Counted from the stretch's first letter, positions 15,940 to 26,159 are shown. The stretch is 64,000 nt of DNA from Methylocystis sp. B8 (GCF_005771425.1 NZ_VBTZ01000011.1:27118-91117); one strand, 5' to 3'. Notes: a model not told the origin generated them from the sequence alone. Program-made: numbers and translations.

Positions 15940-17172
15940 ATGAGGCCGATTCGTCGGCGCGGGGCGCTGGCGCCGATGACCTTCGACATTTATGAGCTGG
16001 GGCTGCTGCTCGCCGTCACGACCGCGGTGGCGCTCGTCTGCGAGCGGATGAGGCTGCCATATACGATCGGCCTGGTGCTCGCTGGCCTCGCTCTTGCGGC
16101 GCTGCCGCTCAAGATCGAACTGCCGCTGTCAAAGGACTTCGTCTACACCTTCCTGCTGCCGCCATTAGTGTTCGAGGCGGCGCTGCGGCTGAGCTGGCCA
16201 AGGCTGCGCCGCGATCTTCCGGTGATTCTCACGCTCGCCGGGCCAGGACTCATCGTCTCGGCGCTGCTGCTTGCAGCCGGCATGCACTGGATCGCTGGCT
16301 GGTCGTGGACCGCGGCGGGGCTGTTTGGCGCGCTGATCTCGGCAACCGATCCCGTCGCTGTCGTCGCCACCTTCGACGAAGCCAGGGTGCGGGGGCGGGT
16401 CGACCTGCTGGTGCGCGCGGAAAGTCTGATAAATGACGGAACGGCGGCGACGGCTTTCGCCATCCTGCTTGCGATCGCGCTCGGCGCGCCGGCCGCGCCC
16501 ATGGAAGTGACATGGACGTTGCTTCTAACTGTTGGCGGGGGGCTCGCCAGCGGCTTCGCCGTGGCGGGAGCGCTACTCTTTTTCGTGGGTCACACCAATA
16601 ATAACTTAGTCAAGATCACGCTAACGACGCTGTGCGGTTATGGCTCCTTTTTGTTGGCCCAGCGAATAGACGCTTCGGGCGTGCTAGCTGCGCTTGCGGC
16701 AGGTCTGGTCGTGGCGCAAGGAAGCCGGTGGGGGCTTTTCGGCTCTACCGGACAGGGCGCGGTCGCGGCCTTCTGGGAATATGTCGCCTTTCTCGTCAAT
16801 TCGGTAATCTTCATCCTGATTGGTCTGCATGAGGCCGAGCGGCATTTTCTGCCGGTGTTCTGGCCCGCCTCCGCCGCGATATTGCTTGCCGTCGCCGGGC
16901 GCGCCATTGCCGTCTACCCCTTCTGCGCCTTGTTTCGGGGAACGCGTTACGCTGTCGAACTCAGGCACCAACATGTGCTGTTCTGGGGCGGCTTTCGTGG
17001 CGCCTTGCCGCTGGCGCTCGCGCTTGGATTGCCGATGTCGATCGCTGAACGCGAAGACCTCGTCACCGTGACCTTCGCGGTGGTGGCGTTCTCCGTCTTC
17101 GTTCAGACGCTGGTGATGATCCCGTTACTTTATCGGCTGGGAGTGATTCATCGTCCGGCAGATCAGACTTAA
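15940..17172 (+). CDS. CPA1-family Na+(K+)/H+ antiporter
   Basis: 410-residue inner-membrane protein with about 12 hydrophobic segments. Family landmarks are the early segment LPYTIGLVLAGLALA, FVYTFLLPPLVFEAAL, the ion-binding SATDPVAVVATF (about 137-148) and ESLINDGTAATAF (about 163-175), and the C-terminal WGGFRGALPLALAL. These match NhaP/YjcE-type cation/proton exchangers. It is shorter than forms with a large cytosolic tail and has no TrkA-C domain. The start may be 15940 (GGGAA upstream) or the ATG at 15976. It stands alone, with no clear operon partner. Confidence 0.9.
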   Translation: MRPIRRRGALAPMTFDIYELGLLLAVTTAVALVCERMRLPYTIGLVLAGLALAALPLKIELPLSKDFVYTFLLPPLVFEAALRLSWPRLRRDLPVILTLAGPGLIVSALLLAAGMHWIAGWSWTAAGLFGALISATDPVAVVATFDEARVRGRVDLLVRAESLINDGTAATAFAILLAIALGAPAAPMEVTWTLLLTVGGGLASGFAVAGALLFFVGHTNNNLVKITLTTLCGYGSFLLAQRIDASGVLAALAAGLVVAQGSRWGLFGSTGQGAVAAFWEYVAFLVNSVIFILIGLHEAERHFLPVFWPASAAILLAVAGRAIAVYPFCALFRGTRYAVELRHQHVLFWGGFRGALPLALALGLPMSIAEREDLVTVTFAVVAFSVFVQTLVMIPLLYRLGVIHRPADQT

Positions 17173-17183
17173 GCGTTACTGGA

Positions 17184-17235
17184 GCGATCGGGAATCCAGA
17201 ACAACATTCCGCATGTCTGGGAGTCGCTCTGGCGA
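17184..17235. repeat. Decayed relative of the 12156 palindromic repeat
   Basis: CGATCGGGAATCCAGA and the following ACATTCCGCAT resemble the left arm and loop of the element at 12156. The right arm (CTGGGAGTCGCTCTGG) is rearranged. It lies between two convergent genes. Confidence 0.4.
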
Positions 17236-17244
17236 CGCCGTCGG

Positions 17245-17952
17245 CTATGCCGGCAGCATGACCACTTTGGTCTTGATCGGCGTTCGTGAATAGAGGTCGA
17301 GCATGTCCTGACTGAGGAGGCCGGTGCAGCCGCTCGTGATGCCGGACCCGATCGTCTCGGGGTCGCTGGTGCTGTAGATCGTGTAGACCGTGTAGGCGCC
17401 GTTCTTATAGAGATAGAGCACGCGGGCGCCGAGCGGATTTTCCAGACCTCCAGGCATGCCGCCGGCATATTTGCGCGCCTCTGGCTGGCGCGCCATCATC
17501 TCCTTAGGCGGCGTCCAGGTGGGCCATTCGGCCTTGCGCCCGACATAAACTTCGCCGCTCCACAGGAACCCTGGGCGGCTGACATTGGCGCCGTAGCGGG
17601 TGGCCATTCCGTCGCCTTCGATGCGGTAGACATAGTAGTTGGCGGGATCGACGATAATCGTGCCGGGCGCTTCCTTGCTGTCGTAGCGCACTGTCTTGCG
17701 AAAATATTTCGGATGGAGCTTGCCGATGTCGACCGCCGGGATCGGGTATTTTTCGTTGGGCACAGCGGCGTAAAACTTGGCCGCCTCGGCGCGCCCCATG
17801 TCGTCCGACACGCAGCCGGCGAGCCCGGCCGCGCCGAGACCGGCGGCGGAGCCGACGAGAAACGACCGGCGGCTGAGACGCCCCGACCGAAGCCCGAGCA
17901 GAACACCCTCGTTGCTTTCGCCGGAATCGGCGATCCCATCGTCAATGATCAT
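17245..17952 (-). CDS. Tat-exported L,D-transpeptidase-like (YkuD) lipoprotein with atypical active site
   Basis: 235 residues from the ATG at 17952; upstream in-frame residues look random and are dropped. Twin-arginine signal LSRRSFLVGSAAG (27-39) is followed by a lipobox-like LAGC (Cys47). The YkuD domain spans about 95-235. NPLGARVLYLY and the C-terminal SGCTGLLSQDMLDLY with Cys209 fit ErfK/YbiS-type enzymes that form 3-3 peptidoglycan cross-links or anchor proteins. However the usual IHGT is IYST (Tyr193) and the usual GCxR is GCTG, so the catalytic His and an Arg are missing. It may be a divergent subfamily or lack transpeptidase activity. Confidence 0.8.
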   Translation of the reverse strand: MIIDDGIADSGESNEGVLLGLRSGRLSRRSFLVGSAAGLGAAGLAGCVSDDMGRAEAAKFYAAVPNEKYPIPAVDIGKLHPKYFRKTVRYDSKEAPGTIIVDPANYYVYRIEGDGMATRYGANVSRPGFLWSGEVYVGRKAEWPTWTPPKEMMARQPEARKYAGGMPGGLENPLGARVLYLYKNGAYTVYTIYSTSDPETIGSGITSGCTGLLSQDMLDLYSRTPIKTKVVMLPA

Positions 17953-18343
17953 GATTTTGGAGCCCCCATGACCTGTCGCCGGACCTAAAGAATAATCCGG
18001 CGTAAACCCGCTGAACGTCTTCACTGAGCTGAGAGTGCCGTCACTTGCTTTTCGGAATGTGAAGAACGTCGAGTTTGAGGGGAAATTCCGATCATTCTGT
18101 GGCGGCGATCGCCAATGGCGACGATCCACCCTCGTGCAGCCGCCCGCCCCGTCCGCTAATGGAGCAGGAACGGCCATTCGCGGCGGTTTGTAATGCGCCA
18201 ATTTCAAACCTTTGCACGAGGCTCCATCAGAGTCCGACTCGCGCGGCCCCGGAGAGCGCAATTTTTTCGAGATCCCGAGGATCGAACGTCATGTGAGCGT
18301 TGCGCCTCGTAAGAAATCCAATCATGGGGAGCTCAGCAATTGT
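17953..18343. other. Intergenic region, no gene supported
   Basis: 391 bases between two minus-strand genes. The upstream extension of the transpeptidase frame through here has no recognisable content. The promoter of the transpeptidase gene should lie here. No terminator-like hairpin stood out. Confidence 0.4.
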
Positions 18344-18931
18344 TCAAAGCTCTCTTATGCCGCTGACAGTTCCAGTTAAAAAGTAGCAGCCGGCAATGAA
18401 TGCGAACATCGAAAAAAACCCGCAAATCACAGCCGTCCAAAAAGAGAGTTTTAGGAGCCTATTATAATAATTCATGTATCCCCCAGAACGACCAAGCACT
18501 ATATCGACGAGACTTTGGTTCGATTCATACGAAGGAAGCGTATTATTTATTCTGGCTAATTCAGATTCATAGGACGCGCGCACAAAACCGGCAAAATAGA
18601 GATGGTTAAGGTATGCGATAAAGGCGCAAAGCAACACTAGGACTTCCCCTAAAACAAAAGATATTCCTGGACGCCAAAAAAGTTCAACCAGGTCGTGTCC
18701 AAAGAAATATTTCTCGCCAAAGAAACCGCTAATCGCTGGAATTGCAGCAATTCCCCCAGAATTCAAAAGAAACAGATTAGAGATAATGGTATGAATTATC
18801 TCCGAAGCTGAGTGCTCTTCATCCAGCGCCTTCTCGTCCAGTCCCCGCATATAAGAAAGCTCTAAAAACTTCGCCTGATAAGAATACCAAGGAAGTTCAG
18901 TCTTTTTGTGCGGCAGGTTGTTGTCTGTCAT
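18344..18931 (-). CDS. Hypothetical low-GC membrane protein
   Basis: 195 residues, not recognised. Three hydrophobic stretches are visible: about 46-75 (IIHTIISNLFLLNSGGIAAI), about 88-117 (GISFVLGEVLVLLCAFIAYL) and about 160-187. A soluble N terminus rich in charged residues (ELSYMRGLDEKALDEEH) precedes them. Base composition is far poorer in GC than in the flanking genes, and codons such as ATA, TTA and AAA are common, so acquisition by transfer is likely. It has no operon partner. Position next to a non-coding AT-richer stretch suggests a remnant of an inserted segment. Function is unknown. Confidence 0.7.
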   Translation of the reverse strand: MTDNNLPHKKTELPWYSYQAKFLELSYMRGLDEKALDEEHSASEIIHTIISNLFLLNSGGIAAIPAISGFFGEKYFFGHDLVELFWRPGISFVLGEVLVLLCAFIAYLNHLYFAGFVRASYESELARINNTLPSYESNQSLVDIVLGRSGGYMNYYNRLLKLSFWTAVICGFFSMFAFIAGCYFLTGTVSGIREL

Positions 18932-19321
18932 CGATTTTCGATACCATCAATAGCAGCACCCAGATTCGTGTTCATACAGCGCCTTCACTGCATTCGGTCG
19001 TGGCGCAGTGCTTTGGCCTACATAAATTCGTAAGAGCGGCCTAATCGAATTAGTGCGCTTCTGCGACCGGTAAAGCGGTTCGCCCGATGCGCTGGAACAG
19101 CGACGACCGAAGCGCTCTCGCCTCTCGAAATTCATTGAGCTTCGAAAAATCGAGTTATGCTGCCCCGCCCTTCTTGGCGCGCCCGTTGCCCATTCGATTG
19201 ACCGCTTTGAGTCATGAGCAGTTACTCAACTCGATCGGCCTAATCGGTATTTGCTACCCATCCTACCTCACCTGATCTATACGGATCGCAACGCACCCCC
19301 CAGCCGGTAGCCCCGCCGCCC
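18932..19321. other. AT-richer intergenic stretch, no gene supported
   Basis: 390 bases. Short open frames on both strands show no protein-like content and no good ribosome sites. The left part shares the lower GC of the adjacent orphan gene and probably belongs to the same acquired segment. Confidence 0.4.
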
Positions 19322-19834
19322 ATGCTTTCCGCTCTCAAGAACTTCATCAACGAACTCACGGGCGAGGCCGAGCGGCCCAAACCTTTTGAGGCCGCGGACT
19401 ATCAGCTCGCCGCCGCCGCGCTTCTCGTCCATATCGCCTCGATCGACGGCGAATTCGACGATAGGGAGAAGGCCCGCATTCGACAGCTCGTCGAGGCGCG
19501 CTTTGGCCTTCAAGGCGATGAAGCGACCGAACTGATCGACTCCGCGCAGGAGAGCGAGCGCGACGCCGTCGATCTCTATCGCTTTACGAGCGTGTTGAAG
19601 CGCCGGCTCGACGAGGACGGGCGCCGCCAGATCGTCGGCATGCTCTGGGACATGGCGCATGCCGACGGCGCGGTGCATGAATTCGAGGAGAATGTCGTCT
19701 GGCGAGTCGCCGAATTGCTCGGCGTCTCGACGCGCGAACGCGTCGAGCTGCGCCGCGAATTCCGCGACGCCGCCGGCCCGGGCCCAAGCGGCCCCAGCGG
19801 CCCCTGGTCGCGCGATAAGGATAGCGGCGAGTGA
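19322..19834 (+). CDS. TerB-family (tellurite-resistance-like) protein
   Basis: 170 residues, all helical in appearance. The TerB pattern is clear: two acidic repeats, LLVHIASIDGEFDDREKARI (about 36-55) and MLWDMAHADGAVHEFEENVV (about 107-126), the probable metal-binding loops of the domain. Proteins of this family occur in stress and membrane-linked complexes; a real role in tellurite resistance is not implied. The C terminus is a Gly/Pro/Ser-rich tail. It overlaps the next gene by four bases, so the two are co-translated. Confidence 0.8.
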   Translation: MLSALKNFINELTGEAERPKPFEAADYQLAAAALLVHIASIDGEFDDREKARIRQLVEARFGLQGDEATELIDSAQESERDAVDLYRFTSVLKRRLDEDGRRQIVGMLWDMAHADGAVHEFEENVVWRVAELLGVSTRERVELRREFRDAAGPGPSGPSGPWSRDKDSGE

Positions 19835-20616
19835 CGCGTCCGGTCGCGATCATCACCGGCGCATCTGAAGGCATCGGCGCGGAGCTTGCCCACATCTTCG
19901 CCGCCAAGGGACATGAGCTCGCGCTCGTCGCCCGTCGCGGCGAGCGCCTGGAAGCTCTCGCCGACGAAATCGCCGCCGCCGGCGCGGCGCGCCCGCTGCC
20001 GATCGAACTCGATCTTACCGAGCATGGCGCGGCGGATGCGCTGTCGGAGCGGTTAGGGGAGGCCGGCGTCGCGCCGCAATTCCTGGTCAACAACGCCGGC
20101 TTCGGCCTCATGGGCCGGGCGATCGAACTCGACGCCGCCGAGCAGCTCGCGATCGTCGATCTCAACATGCGCGCGCTCACCGCGCTGACCTTGCGCTTTC
20201 TGCCTTCGATCGTCGCGGCGAAGGGCGGCGTGCTCAACGTCGCCTCCGTCTCCGCCTATATGCCGGGGCCGGGCTTTGCCGTTTATTACGCCAGCAAGGC
20301 CTATGTGCTCTCGCTCAGCGAGGCGCTGTCGCAGGAATTAAAGCCCCAAGGCGTGAAGGTCGCGTGCCTTTGTCCCGGTCCTGTGCAGACCGGCTTTCAG
20401 GCCCGCGCCGGTTTCGACTTTTCTGGCGTGATGGGCGCGATGAAGCCCGCCATGCTGCCGGCCGCGGAAGTCGCGCGCCAGGGCTATGAAGGCCTGATGG
20501 CCGGCAAGCGCGTCATCGTGCCGGGCATCGTCAATCGGATGTTCGTTTGGGGCTCGGCGGTTGCGCCGCGATCGCTGCTGCTGCCATTGCTCGCAACCGC
20601 TCAGCAGCGGCGCTGA
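19831..20616 (+). CDS. Short-chain dehydrogenase/reductase
   Basis: 261 residues from GTG at 19831. Classical SDR: cofactor loop TGASEGIGAELA (9-20), NNAGFG near 89-94, catalytic Ser in NVASVSAY, and YYASKAY with the active Tyr and Lys near 152-158, then CPGPVQTGF. The Arg-rich ARRGERLEAL after the second strand suggests NADP(H). The family of DltE/YqjQ-like SDRs is the closest in appearance; the substrate is unknown. It is translationally coupled to the TerB-like gene and followed by a terminator. Confidence 0.85.
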   Translation: MTRPVAIITGASEGIGAELAHIFAAKGHELALVARRGERLEALADEIAAAGAARPLPIELDLTEHGAADALSERLGEAGVAPQFLVNNAGFGLMGRAIELDAAEQLAIVDLNMRALTALTLRFLPSIVAAKGGVLNVASVSAYMPGPGFAVYYASKAYVLSLSEALSQELKPQGVKVACLCPGPVQTGFQARAGFDFSGVMGAMKPAMLPAAEVARQGYEGLMAGKRVIVPGIVNRMFVWGSAVAPRSLLLPLLATAQQRR

Positions 20617-20647
20617 AAAGAAAAAAGCGAGCCGCAAGGGCTCGCTT
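20617..20647 (-). terminator. Terminator of the groES-groEL operon
   Basis: Stem GCGAGCC (20627-20633) with GGCTCGC (20639-20645) and a 5-base loop. On the minus strand it is followed by TTTTTTCTTTTC. Confidence 0.8.
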
Positions 20648-20657
20648 CAGTCGCGTG

Positions 20658-20690
20658 GCCCCGGACCGCAAGTCCGGGGCTTTGCTTTCT
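20658..20690 (+). terminator. Terminator of the SDR gene
   Basis: Perfect 9-bp stem GCCCCGGAC (20658-20666) with GTCCGGGGC (20672-20680), loop CGCAA, followed on the plus strand by TTTGCTTTCT. It may also stop transcription from the other side. Confidence 0.75.
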
Positions 20691-20696
20691 CTGGGC

Positions 20697-22331
<1,635 letters not shown>

Positions 22332-22373
22332 TTAAAATTCTCCTGAGTGTTGGAAGCGAACGGCGGCGTCGAG

Positions 22374-22661
22374 TCAGTCGACGATGCCGAGGATGTCGCT
22401 TTCCTTCATGATGAGCAGGTCATCGCCGTCGATCTTGACCTCGGTGCCGGACCATTTGCCGAAAAGCACGCGATCGCCGGACTTGACGTCGAGCGGGTTC
22501 AGCTTGCCGTTTTCGTCGCGAGCGCCGGGGCCGACGGAGACCACCTTGCCCTCTTGCGGCTTCTCTTTCGCGGTGTCCGGGATGATGATGCCGCCTTTGG
22601 TTTTTTCCTCGCCTTCGAGTCGCTTGACCACGACGCGGTCGTGGAGGGGACGGAACGCCAT
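22374..22661 (-). CDS. groS: Co-chaperonin GroES (10 kDa)
   Basis: 95 residues, the standard length. [29 protein letters not shown] contains the mobile loop that docks onto GroEL, and [21 protein letters not shown] is the typical C terminus. The start at 22661 is preceded by AAAGGAAAG. It is the first gene of the groESL operon, with the CIRCE element 65 bases upstream. Confidence 0.99.
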   Translation of the reverse strand: MAFRPLHDRVVVKRLEGEEKTKGGIIIPDTAKEKPQEGKVVSVGPGARDENGKLNPLDVKSGDRVLFGKWSGTEVKIDGDDLLIMKESDILGIVD

Positions 22662-22720
22662 TGTGAATCTTTCCTTTTCTGACCTGACGGGCTTGACCCG
22701 CCAAAAAGGGATAAGCGAAC

Positions 22721-22757
22721 GCCTGCTGGCACTCGTCTTAGATGAGTGCCAGCAGGC
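22721..22757. promoter_or_regulatory. CIRCE element (HrcA operator) of groESL
   Basis: CTGGCACTC (22726-22734), a 9-base spacer and GAGTGCCAG (22744-22752) match the CIRCE consensus TTAGCACTC-N9-GAGTGCTAA. The palindrome extends to 14-base arms (22721-22734 and 22744-22757). HrcA repression of the chaperonin operon, relieved by heat shock, follows from family knowledge. The hrcA gene is not in the window. Confidence 0.95.
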
Positions 22758-22937
22758 GCCCCTCAGATATGGGCGAGGCGGCTAGCTGTCAAGTTGGGGA
22801 TAGCGCCAAAAATTTACGCGCCTGTGGCGACGCGGCTACAGCGCCATCCAACCGTTCGTTTTAACCATAAGTCAGTGTTGAGTCGGTGGTATTTTGGCCT
22901 GAGCCGTCGACCCATTCTGGAAATTTCCGAGAATTGA

Positions 22938-24728
22938 ATGCGCAAGTTCTTCCTCGCCTGCTCGCTCCTGGCGGCGTCGTTCAATCCCTGCGCTGTTTTC
23001 GCGGCTGATCTTCCCTCTTACAAAGCGCCGCCGCCGGTGCTCGCTGTTTCGCCGTGGCGAGTCGAAGTCGGCGTCCGCTACTGGTTCAGTTCCGGCAACC
23101 ATAAATATGATTACTACCACCAGACCATCCCCGGATTGTTGATTTCACGTCTCACCTTCGGCGACCTGACCGGACATTCGGCTGAGACCTTTTTTCGCGT
23201 CGATCACGAGAGCGGCATCTTCCTAAAGGGCTTTCTTGGCGGCGGGACGCTCGCGAGCGGCAAGCTCAATGACGAGGACACTGTCGCCGCAACGAGAGGT
23301 CCCTACGCCAACACTGTCCATGTGCAGAGCGGCGGCTCGCTCAAATATGTCACCGTCGATCTGGGCTACAATGTCTTGGAGACCAGATTGCCGACCGGCC
23401 AGCCGGTCAGGATCAGTCCCTTCGTTGGCTATAATAATTTCCACGAGCGGATGAATTCATTCGGCTGCGCGCAGATTCTCGCCAACGCGGAGTTTTGTGG
23501 AACCGATCCGCCGACCAGGACGCCCTATCCGACAAATTTGGACGGGCTCGATTTCGACGTTGCGTGGAACTCGCTGCGTGTCGGCCTCGGCGGCGACATC
23601 GAATTCTGGCCGGGTCTGCGCGCATCGCTCGAAGCGGCGTGGATTCATAGCTGGTTGTGGAACACGGACTATCACAATTTTCGGCCGAACATACGCGGCG
23701 TGCAGCAGTCGGGCAAAGGCGACGGTTTTCAGCTCGAGGGCCTCATCGCCTATGATCTGACGCCGCGTTTCAGCGTCGGCGTCGGCGGCCGTTATTGGCA
23801 ATTCAGCGCGCCAGGCAAAGACCATGGGGAGCGCCTTTTCAATAACGTGACCAGGCCGATTTACTCATTTTCGCAACGCTATGGTTTTTTCTTGCAAGCG
23901 GGCTACCGCTTTGGCGGGCCTGACGATCCGACCGGCGCGGGCGATTTCGGCCTATTCTTCGGCAAGGCCGAGGCGGAGCCGCATGAGTGGAGCGGCGTCT
24001 ATCTCGGCGGCCATGTCGGCTATGGTTTCGCCGCCGCAAAAGACACAACGCTGGCGGCGCGTTCGCCGGAAGCGGCGACCCTCCAGACGGGCTTCCAGGC
24101 GCCTTTCGCGCAGCGTTCCGACATTGCGGGCTTCGTCGGCGGTGGGCAGATCGGCTACAATTGGCGCCTACATCCGCTTCTCGTCGCGGGTCTCGAGACG
24201 GACTTCGCCTACGCCAATATCGGCGGCTCCTTCGGCGCTTCCGCCGATTTCGTCACAGACGACAGTATTCGGAATTTCGCCACAAGCACCAAGCGCCTGC
24301 TCGAGTGGCTGGGGACCGTGCGCGGCCGGCTTGGGTTTTTGCCTCGTGACGACATCATGCTCTACGCCGCCGCAGGCTTTGCCTATGGCGAGGTTTCCAC
24401 GCTCGGGGCCCTTGGCGATGGCAACAGGCTTTGCGCGCTCGAGTTCTATTGCTCCGCAGGCGCCTTTTCCGGCTTTGCTGTGGGTTGGACCGGTGGCGCA
24501 GGGTTGGAATACGCCATCGCGCGCAATTGGAGCCTTAAAGCCGAATGGCTATACGTCGATCTGGGCCGACAGAATTATGCGATCAACGCCTTCGGCGGCT
24601 CCATCGCAGGCGGGTTTCCCGCAAATTTCGCGGCGTCGAGCGCCAGCGCGACCCACCTCATCCGCACCGGATTCAATTATCGGATCGACTGGCCAGGGCC
24701 CACGGGACCGGCGGTAGCCGCCTATTGA
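22938..24728 (+). CDS. Outer membrane protein with two fused beta-barrel domains
   Basis: 596 residues. The signal peptide is residues 1-22 (cleavage after VFAA, mature start DLPSYKAPP as in Rhizobiales surface proteins). Residues about 35-330 form one barrel-like domain (VEVGVRYWFSSGNHKYDYY, PFVGYNNFHERM, GVGGRYWQF), faintly omptin-like in strand pattern but without a proven active site. Residues about 350-596 form a second, Omp25/RopB-like barrel (GVYLGGHVGYGF, FVGGGQIGYNW, LKAEWLYVDLG, and a final RTGFNYRIDW). Family members normally have one barrel, so this is a tandem fusion. It is a stand-alone gene followed by a terminator. Confidence 0.8.
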   Translation: MRKFFLACSLLAASFNPCAVFAADLPSYKAPPPVLAVSPWRVEVGVRYWFSSGNHKYDYYHQTIPGLLISRLTFGDLTGHSAETFFRVDHESGIFLKGFLGGGTLASGKLNDEDTVAATRGPYANTVHVQSGGSLKYVTVDLGYNVLETRLPTGQPVRISPFVGYNNFHERMNSFGCAQILANAEFCGTDPPTRTPYPTNLDGLDFDVAWNSLRVGLGGDIEFWPGLRASLEAAWIHSWLWNTDYHNFRPNIRGVQQSGKGDGFQLEGLIAYDLTPRFSVGVGGRYWQFSAPGKDHGERLFNNVTRPIYSFSQRYGFFLQAGYRFGGPDDPTGAGDFGLFFGKAEAEPHEWSGVYLGGHVGYGFAAAKDTTLAARSPEAATLQTGFQAPFAQRSDIAGFVGGGQIGYNWRLHPLLVAGLETDFAYANIGGSFGASADFVTDDSIRNFATSTKRLLEWLGTVRGRLGFLPRDDIMLYAAAGFAYGEVSTLGALGDGNRLCALEFYCSAGAFSGFAVGWTGGAGLEYAIARNWSLKAEWLYVDLGRQNYAINAFGGSIAGGFPANFAASSASATHLIRTGFNYRIDWPGPTGPAVAAY

Positions 24729-24740
24729 ACGCCTGATCGA

Positions 24741-24768
24741 GGCGCGCCCCGTGCGCGCCCTTCTTTTT
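24741..24768 (+). terminator. Terminator of the outer membrane protein gene
   Basis: GGCGCGC (24741-24747) pairs with GCGCGCC (24753-24759) around a 5-base loop, followed by CTTCTTTTT. It is 13 bases after the stop codon. Confidence 0.75.
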
Positions 24769-24798
24769 CCCGCCGGCCCGGTCTAATGCTGCGGCGGC

Positions 24799-25320
24799 AT
24801 GAAAACACCCGTGTCCGACAGACTTTCCCCTCGCGCGTTGGGCCTCGCAGCGGCGCTCGCCGCTTTGGCCTTCGATCAGGCGCATAAATTCTGGATGCTG
24901 CATATTTTCAACGTCGCCGATCGTCCGCCGATGAGCCTTGCGCCTTTCCTCGACATCGTTCTGTCCTGGAACTACGGCGTCTCCTATTCGCTGTTTCCGG
25001 CGCATGAGACGGCGGCCCGCCTGGCGTTGCTCGCGGTTCAGGGCGCGATCGTCGCAGGACTGGCGATCTGGATGGTTCGCACGCAGAGCCGCGCGACGGC
25101 CGTGGCGCTCGGGCTCATCATTGGCGGGGCGCTCGGCAACGCCGCCGACCGCATCGCGCGCGGCGCCGTGGCCGATTTCTTCTATCTCCACACCAGCCTG
25201 CCGGTGGGGCCGCTCGCCAATTACGTGTTCAATCTGGCGGACGTGTTCATCACCGCGGGAGTGGCGCTTCTGGTCTTTGAAGGGTTTTTTCTGCCACAAG
25301 AGCGTCGCGTCGAGACCTAA
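24799..25320 (+). CDS. lspA: Lipoprotein signal peptidase (signal peptidase II)
   Basis: 173-residue inner-membrane aspartic protease that removes signal peptides from prolipoproteins. Four hydrophobic helices are visible. The two catalytic Asp motifs are GGALGNAADRIARGAVADFF (near 110-129) and NLADVFITAG (near 147-156). AFDQAHKFW near residue 25-33 is the first conserved box, with His in place of the more usual Thr before Lys. The gene starts a probable operon with the secreted hypothetical protein and the two M16 genes, an order common in Rhizobiales. Confidence 0.95.
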   Translation: MKTPVSDRLSPRALGLAAALAALAFDQAHKFWMLHIFNVADRPPMSLAPFLDIVLSWNYGVSYSLFPAHETAARLALLAVQGAIVAGLAIWMVRTQSRATAVALGLIIGGALGNAADRIARGAVADFFYLHTSLPVGPLANYVFNLADVFITAGVALLVFEGFFLPQERRVET

Positions 25321-25424
25321 ACCCTGCTCTTGAGGGGCCGAAACCAAGCCTTCGCCACTAAATCGCCAATAAGTCGCGGCCTTGTAGCCGATATAGAACC
25401 GGAGCCCGGAACGGAGTCCGAATA

Positions 25425-26159
25425 ATGAAATTTGCTCAGTCGCAGCTCTATGCCCTTTGCGCCGTCGCCGGCCTCGCGTCTGTCCAAGCGGCGCCGGCTC
25501 TGGCCAGCGACGATAAATCCACGGCCTCGGCGCTGATGGAGATGGTCGGCGTATCTTCGAATGAGGGCGCCAGCCAGATCGATTATAGCGAACGCCCCAA
25601 GCTTGTTTTGCCGCCGCGCCTCGGCGAACTGCCGGCGCCCCGCGAGCGCGCCGAGCGGTCAGGAGACTGGCCCGCCCAACTCTCCGCCGAGCGGCGCCGC
25701 AACGCCGATCGCTACGCTCGGCTGCCAAACGCGCCGCCGGAAGCGCCGCGCCAAGGCGTGCTGGCGCGCGTCATGTCGTTTGGATCAGGCGCTCAGCAGG
25801 CGCCTGCCCCGGCGATTGACGAGCCGGGCCGTCGGATGCTGTCGGAGCCGCCGACCGGCTACCGCCGTCCGACGAAGGATTTAAGCAAGATCACCGATAC
25901 CGACGCCAAGAAGAGCTCTTGGTGGAACCCCTTGAGTTGGGGACGCGGGAGCGCGAACAACGCCGCCAGCGCAGCGGCTGAAGAGAAGCTGCGGCCGGAG
26001 GAGCAGGGCGTGTTTTCCAGCCTGCGTAAGCTCACAGGCTTTAATTCGTCGGATTCGACAACAATCGGCACATCGCCGGCCCAGCAAACCTCTTCCAGTG
26101 ATTCGGGTTCTTGGTTCCAGATGCCGAGCTTCGTCCGGGGCTCAGACGACACGAGGTAA
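25425..26159 (+). CDS. Secreted hypothetical protein of the lspA-M16 locus
   Basis: 244 residues, start supported by GGAG at 25413. A signal peptide ends near residue 28 (APALASDD). The mature part has DYSERPKLVLPPRLGELPAPRE, which recalls the DUF3035-like pattern of alphaproteobacterial envelope proteins, then a low-complexity Ala/Arg/Ser-rich remainder without predicted domains. No lipobox Cys is present. It lies between lspA and the M16 peptidase genes. A role in outer-membrane protein handling is possible from context only; function is unknown. Confidence 0.75.
   Translation: MKFAQSQLYALCAVAGLASVQAAPALASDDKSTASALMEMVGVSSNEGASQIDYSERPKLVLPPRLGELPAPRERAERSGDWPAQLSAERRRNADRYARLPNAPPEAPRQGVLARVMSFGSGAQQAPAPAIDEPGRRMLSEPPTGYRRPTKDLSKITDTDAKKSSWWNPLSWGRGSANNAASAAAEEKLRPEEQGVFSSLRKLTGFNSSDSTTIGTSPAQQTSSSDSGSWFQMPSFVRGSDDTR

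Noticed and set aside
18947..19275. Two short open frames in the AT-richer stretch
   Set aside because: No ribosome sites, no domain features, opposite strands with no support.
24673..25728. 351-codon minus-strand frame
   Set aside because: Opposes lspA and the next gene, both of which have strong evidence; crosses a terminator.
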